Positions 1 through 5,829 of a DNA stretch of 23,127 nucleotides are shown in pieces; position 1 is the first letter of the stretch, and each line of letters opens with the position of its first letter. The position numbers and the translations under genes are program-made. The DNA is from a virus. The notes beneath the pieces were generated by a model. It did no database searches, had not been told where the DNA came from, and worked only from the letters and a program-made list of their open reading frames with translations. The DNA lies in the IMG/VR virus record IMGVR_UViG_3300029263_001017, positions 1 through 23,127 of that record; one strand, 5' to 3'.

Positions 1-2
1 GG

Positions 3-56
3 TACGAATCAATTGAAATCGCACCCGAAAGCAAAAAAGATTGGATATCGTTATGA
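3..56 (+). CDS. C-terminal end of an upstream gene, 5' part outside the window
   Basis: The frame starting at base 3 reads YESIEIAPESKKDWISL and stops at TGA (54-56). The stop overlaps the ATG of the next gene as ATGA (53-56), a typical phage translational-coupling junction, which is the main reason to believe this frame. Too little is present to name the protein. It is probably the first visible member of a short + strand operon with the two small genes that follow. Confidence 0.5.
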   Translation, partial: YESIEIAPESKKDWISL

Positions 57-298
57 CGAAGTACACTCAGAACTGGATGCACTCCTCCGATGTAAAGAGA
101 GACAAAATCTTGAGCTGTTTAATTTTCGGTTCAACAGGTTTACTGATGCTCGTTTATCTCGGCCTTGTTCTCTATGTTGTCCATGGTGCAAGCTCATATT
201 TGACAAAATCTATTACACAACCCCCACGGGATTCGAAAGGCTGGTATACTGATGAAAACATTTACTCTTCTACAAGAAGTAATCCATACACCAACTAA
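53..298 (+). CDS. Small single-pass membrane protein, hypothetical
   Basis: Encodes 81 residues starting MTKYTQNWMHSSDVKRDK. Residues of about 20-45 form one strongly hydrophobic stretch (ILSCLIFGSTGLLMLVYLGL and onward), flanked by charged residues at the N side and a polar C-terminal tail, so a single transmembrane helix is likely. I chose the ATG at 53 over a TTG at 41 because it makes an ATGA overlap with the upstream stop. The 3' end overlaps the next gene by 47 bases, longer than usual but seen in phages. No family is recognised; it could be a small inner-membrane protein expressed during infection. Confidence 0.6.
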   Translation: MTKYTQNWMHSSDVKRDKILSCLIFGSTGLLMLVYLGLVLYVVHGASSYLTKSITQPPRDSKGWYTDENIYSSTRSNPYTN

Positions 299-458
299 AC
301 AAAAAGCTACCGTTACAGCAACTAAGATAGACCGAGAAGGTAATCATCTAGTTGAAGTTAAATATGAAAATGGTACTACAGGATGGGCTAGAGCAGAAGC
401 TCTGTCTTCGTTCATCCAAGACAATGTTGATCACACTGGCAAATTTCTTTCTGATTGA
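252..458 (+). CDS. Small hypothetical protein, SH3-like beta character
   Basis: Encodes 68 residues, MKTFTLLQEVIHTPTKQK at the start. Alternating hydrophobic and charged residues in ATVTATKIDREGNHLVEV and KYENGTTGWARAEAL suggest a small beta-barrel of the SH3 or KOW kind; this is inference from pattern only. A GAAAGG (235-240) lies 11 bases upstream of the ATG and could be its ribosome binding site. It overlaps the preceding membrane-protein gene by 47 bases in another frame and ends 5 bases before the tRNA. Function unknown. Confidence 0.6.
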   Translation: MKTFTLLQEVIHTPTKQKATVTATKIDREGNHLVEVKYENGTTGWARAEALSSFIQDNVDHTGKFLSD

Positions 459-463
459 TACAT

Positions 464-548
464 GGCTCTGTGGCGGAATCGGCAGACGCAACGGACTTAA
501 AATCCGTCGAGGGTAAACCTCATGGGGGTTCGAGTCCCCCCGGAGCTA
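464..548 (+). tRNA. tRNA-Leu (anticodon UAA)
   Basis: An 85-nt cloverleaf can be folded by eye. Acceptor arms are GGCTCTG (464-470) and CGGAGCT (541-547), with G-U pairs, and A548 is the discriminator. The D-region TGGCGGAATCGGCAGACGC is typical of leucine tRNAs. The anticodon stem ACGGA/TCCGT (491-495, 503-507) encloses the loop CTTAAAA with anticodon TAA at 498-500. A long variable arm and a T arm with GTTCGAGTC follow, as expected for a class II tRNA. CCA is not encoded. It would read UUA (and UUG) codons, which are common in the AT-rich late genes here. Confidence 0.95.
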
Positions 549-555
549 TTATAGT

Positions 556-1740
556 TTAATTGAAATATCCTGAAGAAGTGTTACTAATTTGATTAGTACC
601 AGTGCCAGTGCTGTTAGAGAATTTCCCCGAATATATGTAATCAAACGACCCTGTAATTCTGAGAGCACCCAAACCATCAACAATTACATTACTTGATGTG
701 TAATATAATTGATTTGGTGTATTGTTATTTGGTATAAAGAAAACTGTTTTCTTGAGTAAAGTTCCATCAGAAACAGAATAAATTCCATTATCAACATAAG
801 TAGCACCATTCTGGACAGCTTGCTCTGTAAATCCAAATGCAAGATTAGTGTCAACGTCAACAACAAAAATATACATCACTCCACGAGAGAGTATGAGTGA
901 TCTATTGATTACACCATCAATTGTTAGAGTGGCCTTACCATCAACAAGAGAAGAACTAACTCTATGCACCACAGCACTTATTTGTTGCATTGAATATGGT
1001 GACGTTGTAGGATAAACTCGTCTACTATGATTAAGAATAACTTCTGAACCCTTTAGGTTTTCTAATGTAGCAGGGTCTGTTGGTTTGAATTGGATTTGTT
1101 CCCGAGAAAAGCCATCAAGTGAAATTCCATTTATTGTATATCTACCAACATTTTCTGGTGTTGAAAAATCTACATAATCACCAATCTGAAAATTATTACC
1201 AACAAAGCTAGTTGTATTACTGGTATAATAGTTTAGGAGTATTTTTGGATCTAATGTTGCACCAGTTAATCCTACTGCACTAGTTATTTGTGGTACAGTT
1301 TCGAAAAAATCTGGGTAATACAAATTAGTTTCTATTGTACTTCCTATTGCGGATAAAGTTCCCAATATTTTATAGTTGCTGTAATTGTTCAATGTAATTG
1401 ACGCAGACAAATCTGCGTCATAACTATTACTCGAATCTTTATAAAAGGCATTAGTTAGTGTGAATCCGGTGGAGAACGTACCACCGACAGAATTCATCGA
1501 ACCAAATAATATATCAAGAAATTCTTTATCCTTTGTACTTTGAATATCACTATAATCAAGTAATATTGTAGTACCCTCAATCAAAACAGATGGTTTAGAA
1601 CTCATGTTTTGATTTACTATTACAAGATCATCTTTAGAATCTACAAATTCTAAACCATAGAATGCAGCAGTTCCTAGATCCTGAATAAAGAAATCTGTTG
1701 AAGAAGATGATGTAGTAGATGATCCACTTACATAGGCCAT
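556..1740 (-). CDS. Putative virion structural or fibre-type protein
   Basis: Encodes 394 residues, rich in Ser, Thr, Asn and beta-branched residues with almost no Cys, a composition typical of phage fibre, decoration or other virion surface proteins. The N-terminus has a Ser/Thr run (residues 5-15, GSSTTSSSSTD). The C-terminal third has repeated short beta-type segments and ends in a Ser/Thr/Asn-rich tail. No named family is recognised. It lies 6 bases downstream of another structural gene on the same strand, so both are probably co-transcribed from the late promoter near 2712-2719. No strong Shine-Dalgarno is visible before its ATG, so coupling to the upstream gene is plausible. Its 3' end converges on the tRNA gene. 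Confidence 0.7.
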   Translation of the reverse strand: MAYVSGSSTTSSSSTDFFIQDLGTAAFYGLEFVDSKDDLVIVNQNMSSKPSVLIEGTTILLDYSDIQSTKDKEFLDILFGSMNSVGGTFSTGFTLTNAFYKDSSNSYDADLSASITLNNYSNYKILGTLSAIGSTIETNLYYPDFFETVPQITSAVGLTGATLDPKILLNYYTSNTTSFVGNNFQIGDYVDFSTPENVGRYTINGISLDGFSREQIQFKPTDPATLENLKGSEVILNHSRRVYPTTSPYSMQQISAVVHRVSSSLVDGKATLTIDGVINRSLILSRGVMYIFVVDVDTNLAFGFTEQAVQNGATYVDNGIYSVSDGTLLKKTVFFIPNNNTPNQLYYTSSNVIVDGLGALRITGSFDYIYSGKFSNSTGTGTNQISNTSSGYFN

Positions 1741-1746
1741 ATTAGA

Positions 1747-2688
1747 TCAAGATCCAAGGTATGAGATTAATTGTCCGGTGGCTCCACCAACAACATTCAC
1801 TAGATTGAGGTTATTTATCTCTAAGTAGCAAGATTCACCTGCAAGTAGAGGATATCCATTTGTTGTACCAAGAGGATTAAATGTGTGACCAATGTATACT
1901 ACAGAAGTATTTGTAGAAACTGCTCTAAGTTTAACGCCACTACCAAGGGGAGCAACAGGGAACTGTCTACCGGTGGAAAGTACGTTTATTTGACCGTTAG
2001 TGAATCCAGAAGGTTGTGCGATAGTGTTAATATTAATTGGTTGGAGAGTTGCTCCTACTGGAGTTGCAAAACTGCCGTCACCAGCAACCTTGAGTATTCC
2101 GTTATTTGTTACTCCTACGGTCGCTGATAGAGATACGACTGCGGTGAATCCAGCGTTAACAACAGCAACTTTCAACGCATCACCAGAAATACCCACTGCT
2201 GCACCAGTGGATCCACCAGCACCCGCGAAGATCTTCGCTGCGGGGAAGGTTATACCATTATGACCTACAATTTCCAAAGTTCCGCCTTGAATTTTAACAG
2301 TGTCTCGGCTGGATTTAAGTCCGGCTATAATACCACCAGTCACAGATAAATTAAGTGCCGTGATACCTACTTCACCCTGTACAGTTATTCCACCACCTGC
2401 ACTTGTTCCAGCAACTCGTAGATATTTGTTTCCAGAATTGACTATACCGAATTCACCTGATGGTCCCACTAAACCACTAACTGTAATGGCAACTGAACTG
2501 CCTTTTACTTCTATAGGTAATGGGTTTGTATCCGATACACGGATTGCCGCACCAGAGTTGCCATATGCAATCTTTTGAAGGGGGATATGAGCGTCTGCGA
2601 GGTTTACTCCGCTGGTTCCAAAGTCTGTGGCAAGGTTAGCGGTGTTACCCACTGTTTGTACAATGATATTTGATCCGGTATCTGGCAT
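1747..2688 (-). CDS. Putative virion structural protein (decoration or tail surface type)
   Basis: Encodes 313 residues, starting MPDTGSNIIVQTVGNTANLA. The middle is Gly/Val/Ala-rich with short repeated beta-type motifs (residues about 75-230). The last ~90 residues follow a pattern I know from many phage virion proteins: a segment like GVKLRAVSTNTSVVYIG, then GYPLLAGESCYLEI, then a closing GQLISYLGS. That domain is usually attached to capsid or tail surface structures. AGGAGA (minus strand, 2699-2704) lies 10 bases before the ATG, and a TATAAATT late-promoter-like box lies just upstream. It is the first gene of a two-gene minus-strand unit. The exact location in the virion cannot be told from sequence. 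Confidence 0.7.
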   Translation of the reverse strand: MPDTGSNIIVQTVGNTANLATDFGTSGVNLADAHIPLQKIAYGNSGAAIRVSDTNPLPIEVKGSSVAITVSGLVGPSGEFGIVNSGNKYLRVAGTSAGGGITVQGEVGITALNLSVTGGIIAGLKSSRDTVKIQGGTLEIVGHNGITFPAAKIFAGAGGSTGAAVGISGDALKVAVVNAGFTAVVSLSATVGVTNNGILKVAGDGSFATPVGATLQPININTIAQPSGFTNGQINVLSTGRQFPVAPLGSGVKLRAVSTNTSVVYIGHTFNPLGTTNGYPLLAGESCYLEINNLNLVNVVGGATGQLISYLGS

Positions 2689-2711
2689 TTTTAGTTAGTC
2701 TCCTATGAACT

Positions 2712-2719
2712 AATTTATA
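2712..2719 (-). promoter_or_regulatory. T4-type late promoter for the minus-strand structural genes
   Basis: On the minus strand this reads TATAAATT, one base from the T4 late promoter box TATAAATA. Transcription would start about 6-7 bases downstream, just ahead of the AGGAGA ribosome binding site of the 313-residue gene. The phage encodes gp33, the coactivator that acts at such promoters in T4. The area is AT-rich, so a chance match is possible. Confidence 0.45.
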
Positions 2720-2728
2720 TATAAGGGT

Positions 2729-2756
2729 TTGACAGACAGCATATATAAGGTATAAT
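2729..2756 (+). promoter_or_regulatory. Consensus sigma-70 promoter driving gp33-gp32
   Basis: TTGACA (2729-2734) and TATAAT (2751-2756) are both perfect consensus hexamers, separated by 16 bases. The start site would fall near 2763, only a few bases before the AGGAG of gene 33, giving a very short leader. This implies transcription by unmodified host polymerase, that is early or middle expression, in contrast to the late box on the opposite strand in the same ~90-base divergent gap. Confidence 0.8.
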
Positions 2757-2779
2757 ATGTATTCAACAGGAGAAACACA

Positions 2780-3007
2780 TTGATTCTAAGCGACGAAGAA
2801 AAAAAAGGCTTTTCCAGGAAAGTTGAGAACATTGTTCAAGATAGGGGTGGAACTTACCTAGAAGCCGTGATAGAATTGTGTGAGAAGCATGAGATTGAAC
2901 CGGGTATTGTAGCTAAGTCATTATCCAAGCCCATCATTGAAAAGCTCAAAGTAGAAGGTCAAGACCTCAATATCCTGCCCAGACAAGAAGTACAACTACC
3001 GATCTAA
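2780..3007 (+). CDS. 33: Late-transcription coactivator gp33
   Basis: Encodes 75 residues. In T4, gp33 bridges host RNA polymerase (beta flap) and the gp45 sliding clamp so that gp55-polymerase fires late promoters. The protein begins MILSDEEKKGFSRKVENIV and continues with GGTYLEAVIELCEKHEIEP, a pattern I recognise from the short gp33 coactivators of marine T4-like phages, which are smaller than T4 gp33 (112 aa). The start is a TTG at 2780: no in-frame ATG exists upstream or later, and AGGAG (2768-2772) sits 7 bases before it. It directly precedes gene 32, whereas T4 has gene 59 (helicase loader) between 33 and 32; gene 59 is not at this position. Confidence 0.8.
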   Translation: MILSDEEKKGFSRKVENIVQDRGGTYLEAVIELCEKHEIEPGIVAKSLSKPIIEKLKVEGQDLNILPRQEVQLPI

Positions 3008-3009
3008 GC

Positions 3010-3026
3010 ACAGGGGAGTTCCCTGT
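3010..3026 (+). terminator. Hairpin between gp33 and gp32, possible attenuator
   Basis: ACAGGG (3010-3015) pairs perfectly with CCCTGT (3021-3026) around a 5-base loop GAGTT, followed by TATTTTATT. It resembles a weak intrinsic terminator or attenuator just after the gene 33 stop. It could instead be part of the gp32 leader structure: the loop GAGT is complementary to ACTC (3063-3066) next to the gp32 start. Confidence 0.5.
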
Positions 3027-3039
3027 TATTTTATTAAGG

Positions 3040-3056
3040 CCGAGGTAGATCCTCGG
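3040..3056 (+). promoter_or_regulatory. Leader hairpin just upstream of gene 32
   Basis: CCGAGG (3040-3045) pairs perfectly with CCTCGG (3051-3056) around the loop TAGAT. The 3' arm runs into GGGGA (3055-3059), the best Shine-Dalgarno candidate for gene 32, so part of the ribosome binding site is sequestered. T4 gp32 represses its own translation by binding a structured leader; this hairpin pair may play the same role here (inference). Confidence 0.45.
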
Positions 3057-3070
3057 GGAAAGACTCTAAC

Positions 3071-3943
3071 ATGAGCGATTTTGCAGATTTTAAGCGTAAG
3101 TCCCGTTCCAGTTCCAATCTTGATGAACTTTCAAAGAAGATTCAAGCAACATCAGAAAAGAAGTCCTATAAGGATGATCGATTCTGGAGACCTGAGTTGG
3201 ATAAAGCAAGTAATGGTTATGCCGTTATTCGTTTCCTTCCAGCACCTCCCAATGAAGATCTTCCTTGGGCAAAGCTCTACACACACGGATTCCAAGCTCA
3301 GGGTGGGTGGTTCATCGAGAACTCTCGTACAACCTTTGGTGAGAAGGATCCCGTTTCAGAGATGAATTCAGAACTCTGGAACAGTGGTACTGAAGCCGAT
3401 AAGGATATTGCTAGAGCGCGTAAGCGTAAGCTCCAGTACATCTCCAACATTCTGGTGATCAGTGATCCTGCTAATCCACAGAATGAAGGTAAGATCTTCC
3501 TCTACAAGTTTGGTAAGAAGATCTTCGACAAGATTCAGGAAGCAATGGAACCTGAATTCGCTGATGAAAAGGCAGTCAATCCCTTTGAACTCTGGGATGG
3601 TGCCAACTTCAAGCTCAAGGTTCGTAAGATCTCTGGCTTCATCAACTATGATAAGTCCGAGTTTGACTCACCTAGTGCTCTGTTCGATGGTGATGATGTC
3701 CAGCTTGAAGAGCTTTGGAAGAAGCAGTACTCGCTCACAGCGTTCACTGATCCTTCTAACTTCAAGTCGTATGACGAGCTTAAGCAGCGTCTTATGGATG
3801 TTGTTGGTGATGATATCCGTTCTAACGATGGAACGAGCGCACCGACCATTCAGGAGACCTCAGACACACTTGAGAGTAAGTCTGAAAGCGTTGCAGAAGA
3901 GACTGATGCTCTTGACTACTTTGAGAGACTCGCTAAGGATTAA
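3071..3943 (+). CDS. 32: Single-stranded DNA-binding protein gp32
   Basis: Encodes 290 residues (T4 gp32 is 301). gp32 coats ssDNA cooperatively in replication, recombination and repair. The N-terminal basic KRKS (residues 8-11) matches the motif used for cooperative binding. The core has FWRPELDKASNGYAVIRFLP and ILVISDPANPQNEGKIF, both clear gp32 signatures. The C-terminal ~60 residues are acidic and Ser/Thr-rich, as in the T4 tail that recruits partners. T4 holds zinc with one His and three Cys; here the His is kept (H72) but the Cys positions read Ser85, Asp93 and Ser96, so the zinc site is lost. Codon use is unlike the neighbours: by my count 28 of 29 Lys are AAG and no Leu is TTA. The stop shares TTAA with the convergent gene. 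Confidence 0.95.
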   Translation: MSDFADFKRKSRSSSNLDELSKKIQATSEKKSYKDDRFWRPELDKASNGYAVIRFLPAPPNEDLPWAKLYTHGFQAQGGWFIENSRTTFGEKDPVSEMNSELWNSGTEADKDIARARKRKLQYISNILVISDPANPQNEGKIFLYKFGKKIFDKIQEAMEPEFADEKAVNPFELWDGANFKLKVRKISGFINYDKSEFDSPSALFDGDDVQLEELWKKQYSLTAFTDPSNFKSYDELKQRLMDVVGDDIRSNDGTSAPTIQETSDTLESKSESVAEETDALDYFERLAKD

Positions 3944-4416
3944 GCGTATCCATAGGGGTTGCCTCTGGTTCTCAGATCATTATTTCCCCGCAAATTTGAT
4001 ACCCCGTTAGATGCACGAGGAGTTGTTCCGCCAGGTTCGGTGGGCAACTCCTCTGTGTCTACTTCAGATGGGAATCCGAGAGAATCTACATCAAATAAGT
4101 CACTATCCTTGACTGGGGTGCTGTCATTGTATTCTGATAATGGTTGTCCGCCCATCATATCAGTCTTAATCTCTTGATAGGCTTGATTTGATGAGATGAC
4201 CGCAGACTCTAATGCAGAGACATCTTGTATGTTGGGTTGATATGCTAGAGTTTCCTCTTCGAGACTTGGACCAAGAGAAGAATAGAAGTTAGGTGTGACC
4301 ATCGGAGTCCTATCAGACATTAAATCAGAAAAAGACACCACAGGATCTATAGCCAAATTAGCTGCGGCACTTTTAAGATCAACATTTTCTTCTTCTTCGA
4401 CTTTCTTTTTATCCAT
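3940..4416 (-). CDS. Acidic hypothetical protein after gp26
   Basis: Encodes 158 residues with a highly charged N-terminus (MDKKKVEEEENVDLKSAA) and a long acidic, Ser/Pro-rich, probably disordered body. The C-terminus turns basic and polar (NNDLRTRGNPYGYA). No family is recognised. Its ATG overlaps the stop of the gp26 frameshift extension as TAATG, with AAAGGG (minus strand, 4425-4430) 8 bases upstream, so it is translated with the tail-assembly genes. Its stop overlaps the gp32 stop in a shared palindromic TTAA. In many tailed phages the tape measure follows the frameshifted chaperones; this protein is far too small to be one, so the tape measure must lie elsewhere. Confidence 0.7.
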   Translation of the reverse strand: MDKKKVEEEENVDLKSAAANLAIDPVVSFSDLMSDRTPMVTPNFYSSLGPSLEEETLAYQPNIQDVSALESAVISSNQAYQEIKTDMMGGQPLSEYNDSTPVKDSDLFDVDSLGFPSEVDTEELPTEPGGTTPRASNGVSNLRGNNDLRTRGNPYGYA

Positions 4417-4616
4417 TATCCTATCCCTTTAGATGCCATTTTTTGTTGTGTTTTCATATTTTGATCTTTTATAAAATCATTGAGCATACCAATATATACT
4501 TTTCTTTCCCATGGTATCATATTTTCTAACTCGGATAAGTTATACCCGTGCATCTGCATCAATTGAAAATTTAGATAATAAAAACTTGGCAGATTTACAT
4601 GGCAAAAAGTAAGATA
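4416..4616 (-). CDS. gp26 C-terminal extension reached by -1 frameshift (gp51-like position)
   Basis: In the -1 frame relative to gp26, an open reading frame continues for 66 codons from 4616 to the TAA at 4418-4416. It reads YLTFCHVNLPSFYYLNFQLM, then ENMIPWERKVYIGML and a basic tail ending ASKGIG. This looks like real protein: aromatic and hydrophobic pattern, then a PWER-type motif followed by a helix, resembling the C-terminal segments of tape-measure chaperone frameshift products in other tailed phages (from memory, not searched). It has no start codon with a ribosome binding site; internal ATGs (LMQM) lack any Shine-Dalgarno. A slip at the T7 run would make a 274-residue gp26 fusion. 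Alternatives are a separate gene 51 homologue with a cryptic start, or a homopolymer sequencing error in a single fused gene. Confidence 0.7.
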   Translation of the reverse strand, partial: YLTFCHVNLPSFYYLNFQLMQMHGYNLSELENMIPWERKVYIGMLNDFIKDQNMKTQQKMASKGIG

Positions 4617-5239
4617 AAAAAATCCTCTGCGCTACTTAACTTGATCCGTCGCGTGGTGTCATTTGTAGTGTAATCAATAACATACAGGTAATGATATAGA
4701 GTTTTAATTTTATCTCGTATTTCATTATTCAGACTAACAGGAAACGAGTCTATTATTTCTTGTTTTTCATTATCAGAAATGCTATCAAAATCAATTTTTT
4801 CTTCCATTGTCTCAACAGAACTTATTGCAGAAATTGTTTCAGAAAAGTCTGAGGGCATTTTGATATGTACAATCAGATCTCCTGATTTTATTGCACTTTC
4901 TTTGCATGTGCCAATTAGTTCTACATCAGTGATATCTACGTCTATCTCAATCTTTTCATTTGTTTTTGGGCAATTGAAGGAAGTTTTAAATTTTTCCCCG
5001 ATAGATTTTTTCCTGAGTTCTAAAATTAAATGGATTATGTCAGTTTCTGACAAATCTCTCATTTTCATATTAGTCTTATTTTCTAGAATTTTTAGTAGAG
5101 TATTGTAACCATCTTTATTGCTTCCGGTTTCCTTTGCAGCAATAATATTTTTTTCTTCTTTTACTATGATGGGAGTGAACTCAACTGTTGTGTTCTTGAC
5201 GGGTAACTTTGTTGTATAAACTGGCAAATCTATTTTCAT
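4595..5239 (-). CDS. 26: Baseplate hub assembly protein gp26 (T4_baseplate family)
   Basis: Encodes 214 residues (T4 gp26 is 208). gp26 is needed for T4 baseplate hub assembly and may act as a tail or tape-measure chaperone. The N-terminal TVEFTPIIVKEEKNIIAAKE corresponds to a conserved block of that family, followed by LLKILENKTNMKMRDLSETD and LILELRKKSIGE, which are also typical. AGGA lies just before the ATG, and the start follows the upstream stop by 2 bases. The last in-frame residues are AEDFFILLFAM; the two Phe codons form part of a T7 slippery run from which a longer fusion product could arise. Its place downstream of a tube-fold protein gene fits a tail assembly unit. Confidence 0.8.
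   Translation of the reverse strand: MKIDLPVYTTKLPVKNTTVEFTPIIVKEEKNIIAAKETGSNKDGYNTLLKILENKTNMKMRDLSETDIIHLILELRKKSIGEKFKTSFNCPKTNEKIEIDVDITDVELIGTCKESAIKSGDLIVHIKMPSDFSETISAISSVETMEEKIDFDSISDNEKQEIIDSFPVSLNNEIRDKIKTLYHYLYVIDYTTNDTTRRIKLSSAEDFFILLFAM
4616..4622 (-). promoter_or_regulatory. T TTT TTT slippery heptamer for -1 frameshifting
   Basis: The minus strand reads GAT TTT TTT ATC in the gp26 frame. This is a perfect X XXY YYZ heptamer of seven T residues in which both Phe tRNAs can re-pair after a one-base backward slip. It lies 18 bases before the gp26 stop codon, exactly where the -1 frame opens into a further 66 codons. I see no strong stem-loop or pseudoknot downstream, so frameshifting could be modest; transcriptional slippage on T7 is an alternative. 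Confidence 0.65.
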
Positions 5240-5241
5240 AA

Positions 5242-5829
5242 TTATGTTCCTATTGCACCACCGGACCCACTACTGGTTCCGATAAGTTGTCCTTTAGCTT
5301 CCAGATCAAAAGCTCTATACACAAACTGCACACTGAATACCATGGGAGCAAAGTCTTCCACAGGTTTCAATTCAATTGGATACAGAACTCGTGGGTAAAC
5401 TTCATAGAAGATCCACTTAATATTATTATTATCACCATTGACAATTTCAAGTTGATTACCCGACACTCTTTCCTTGTAATAAGCTTGTGGTCCTTGGGGT
5501 TGTACTACGGCATTGCACCATTTATTCATCACATCAAACATAGAATTCTCAACCTCATTTTCCATATAAAATGTAACAAATAACTGTTGATTCCAGTCTT
5601 TTCGCATAGGAAAGGTTTTAATATTTCCACCAACACCAAGTTCTTTGGTAGTGGCTATATCCCAGCCCGGAACTCTTGCGGCAAATACAGGTATGAAATT
5701 GTTTGTGTAATTGAAGATACCAGTATTAATAGACAGGTTAACATGGAATCTATTATGCTTCATCAGTCCACTACTATAAAGACCATTGTCCTTGATGAGA
5801 TTGTCTACATTTGTTCCTTCTAGAGTCAT
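5242..5829 (-). CDS. Tail-tube-fold protein (gp19 paralogue, gp54-like)
   Basis: Encodes 195 residues. Aligned by eye to the T4 tail tube protein gp19, the pattern matches along the whole length: HNRFHVNLSI at the first strand, FAARVPGW, then KTFPMRKDWNQQLFVTFYME, a MFDVMNKW helix, VYPRVLYPIELKP and the last strand MVFSVQFVYRAFD. It ends in a flexible Gly/Ser tail. T4 has tube-fold proteins that cap the hub (gp48, gp54). Since gp48 is encoded nearby at 6312, this may be the gp54-type tube initiator, or an additional hub protein; the major tube gene normally lies near the sheath gene. ATGA overlap with gp4 upstream shows co-translation. Confidence 0.6.
   Translation of the reverse strand: MTLEGTNVDNLIKDNGLYSSGLMKHNRFHVNLSINTGIFNYTNNFIPVFAARVPGWDIATTKELGVGGNIKTFPMRKDWNQQLFVTFYMENEVENSMFDVMNKWCNAVVQPQGPQAYYKERVSGNQLEIVNGDNNNIKWIFYEVYPRVLYPIELKPVEDFAPMVFSVQFVYRAFDLEAKGQLIGTSSGSGGAIGT

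Noticed and set aside
13-252. Open frame of 79 codons on the + strand
   Set aside because: It overlaps the better-supported membrane-protein gene at 53-298, has only a TTG start, and its Cys/Phe-rich composition looks like an out-of-frame reading.
464-560. tRNA as an integration attachment site
   Set aside because: No integrase or duplicated tRNA 3' end is present, and T4-like phages are lytic.
3462-4010. Long + strand frame inside gp32
   Set aside because: It is a shifted reading of gp32, with Ser/Arg/Leu-rich sequence and no independent signal.
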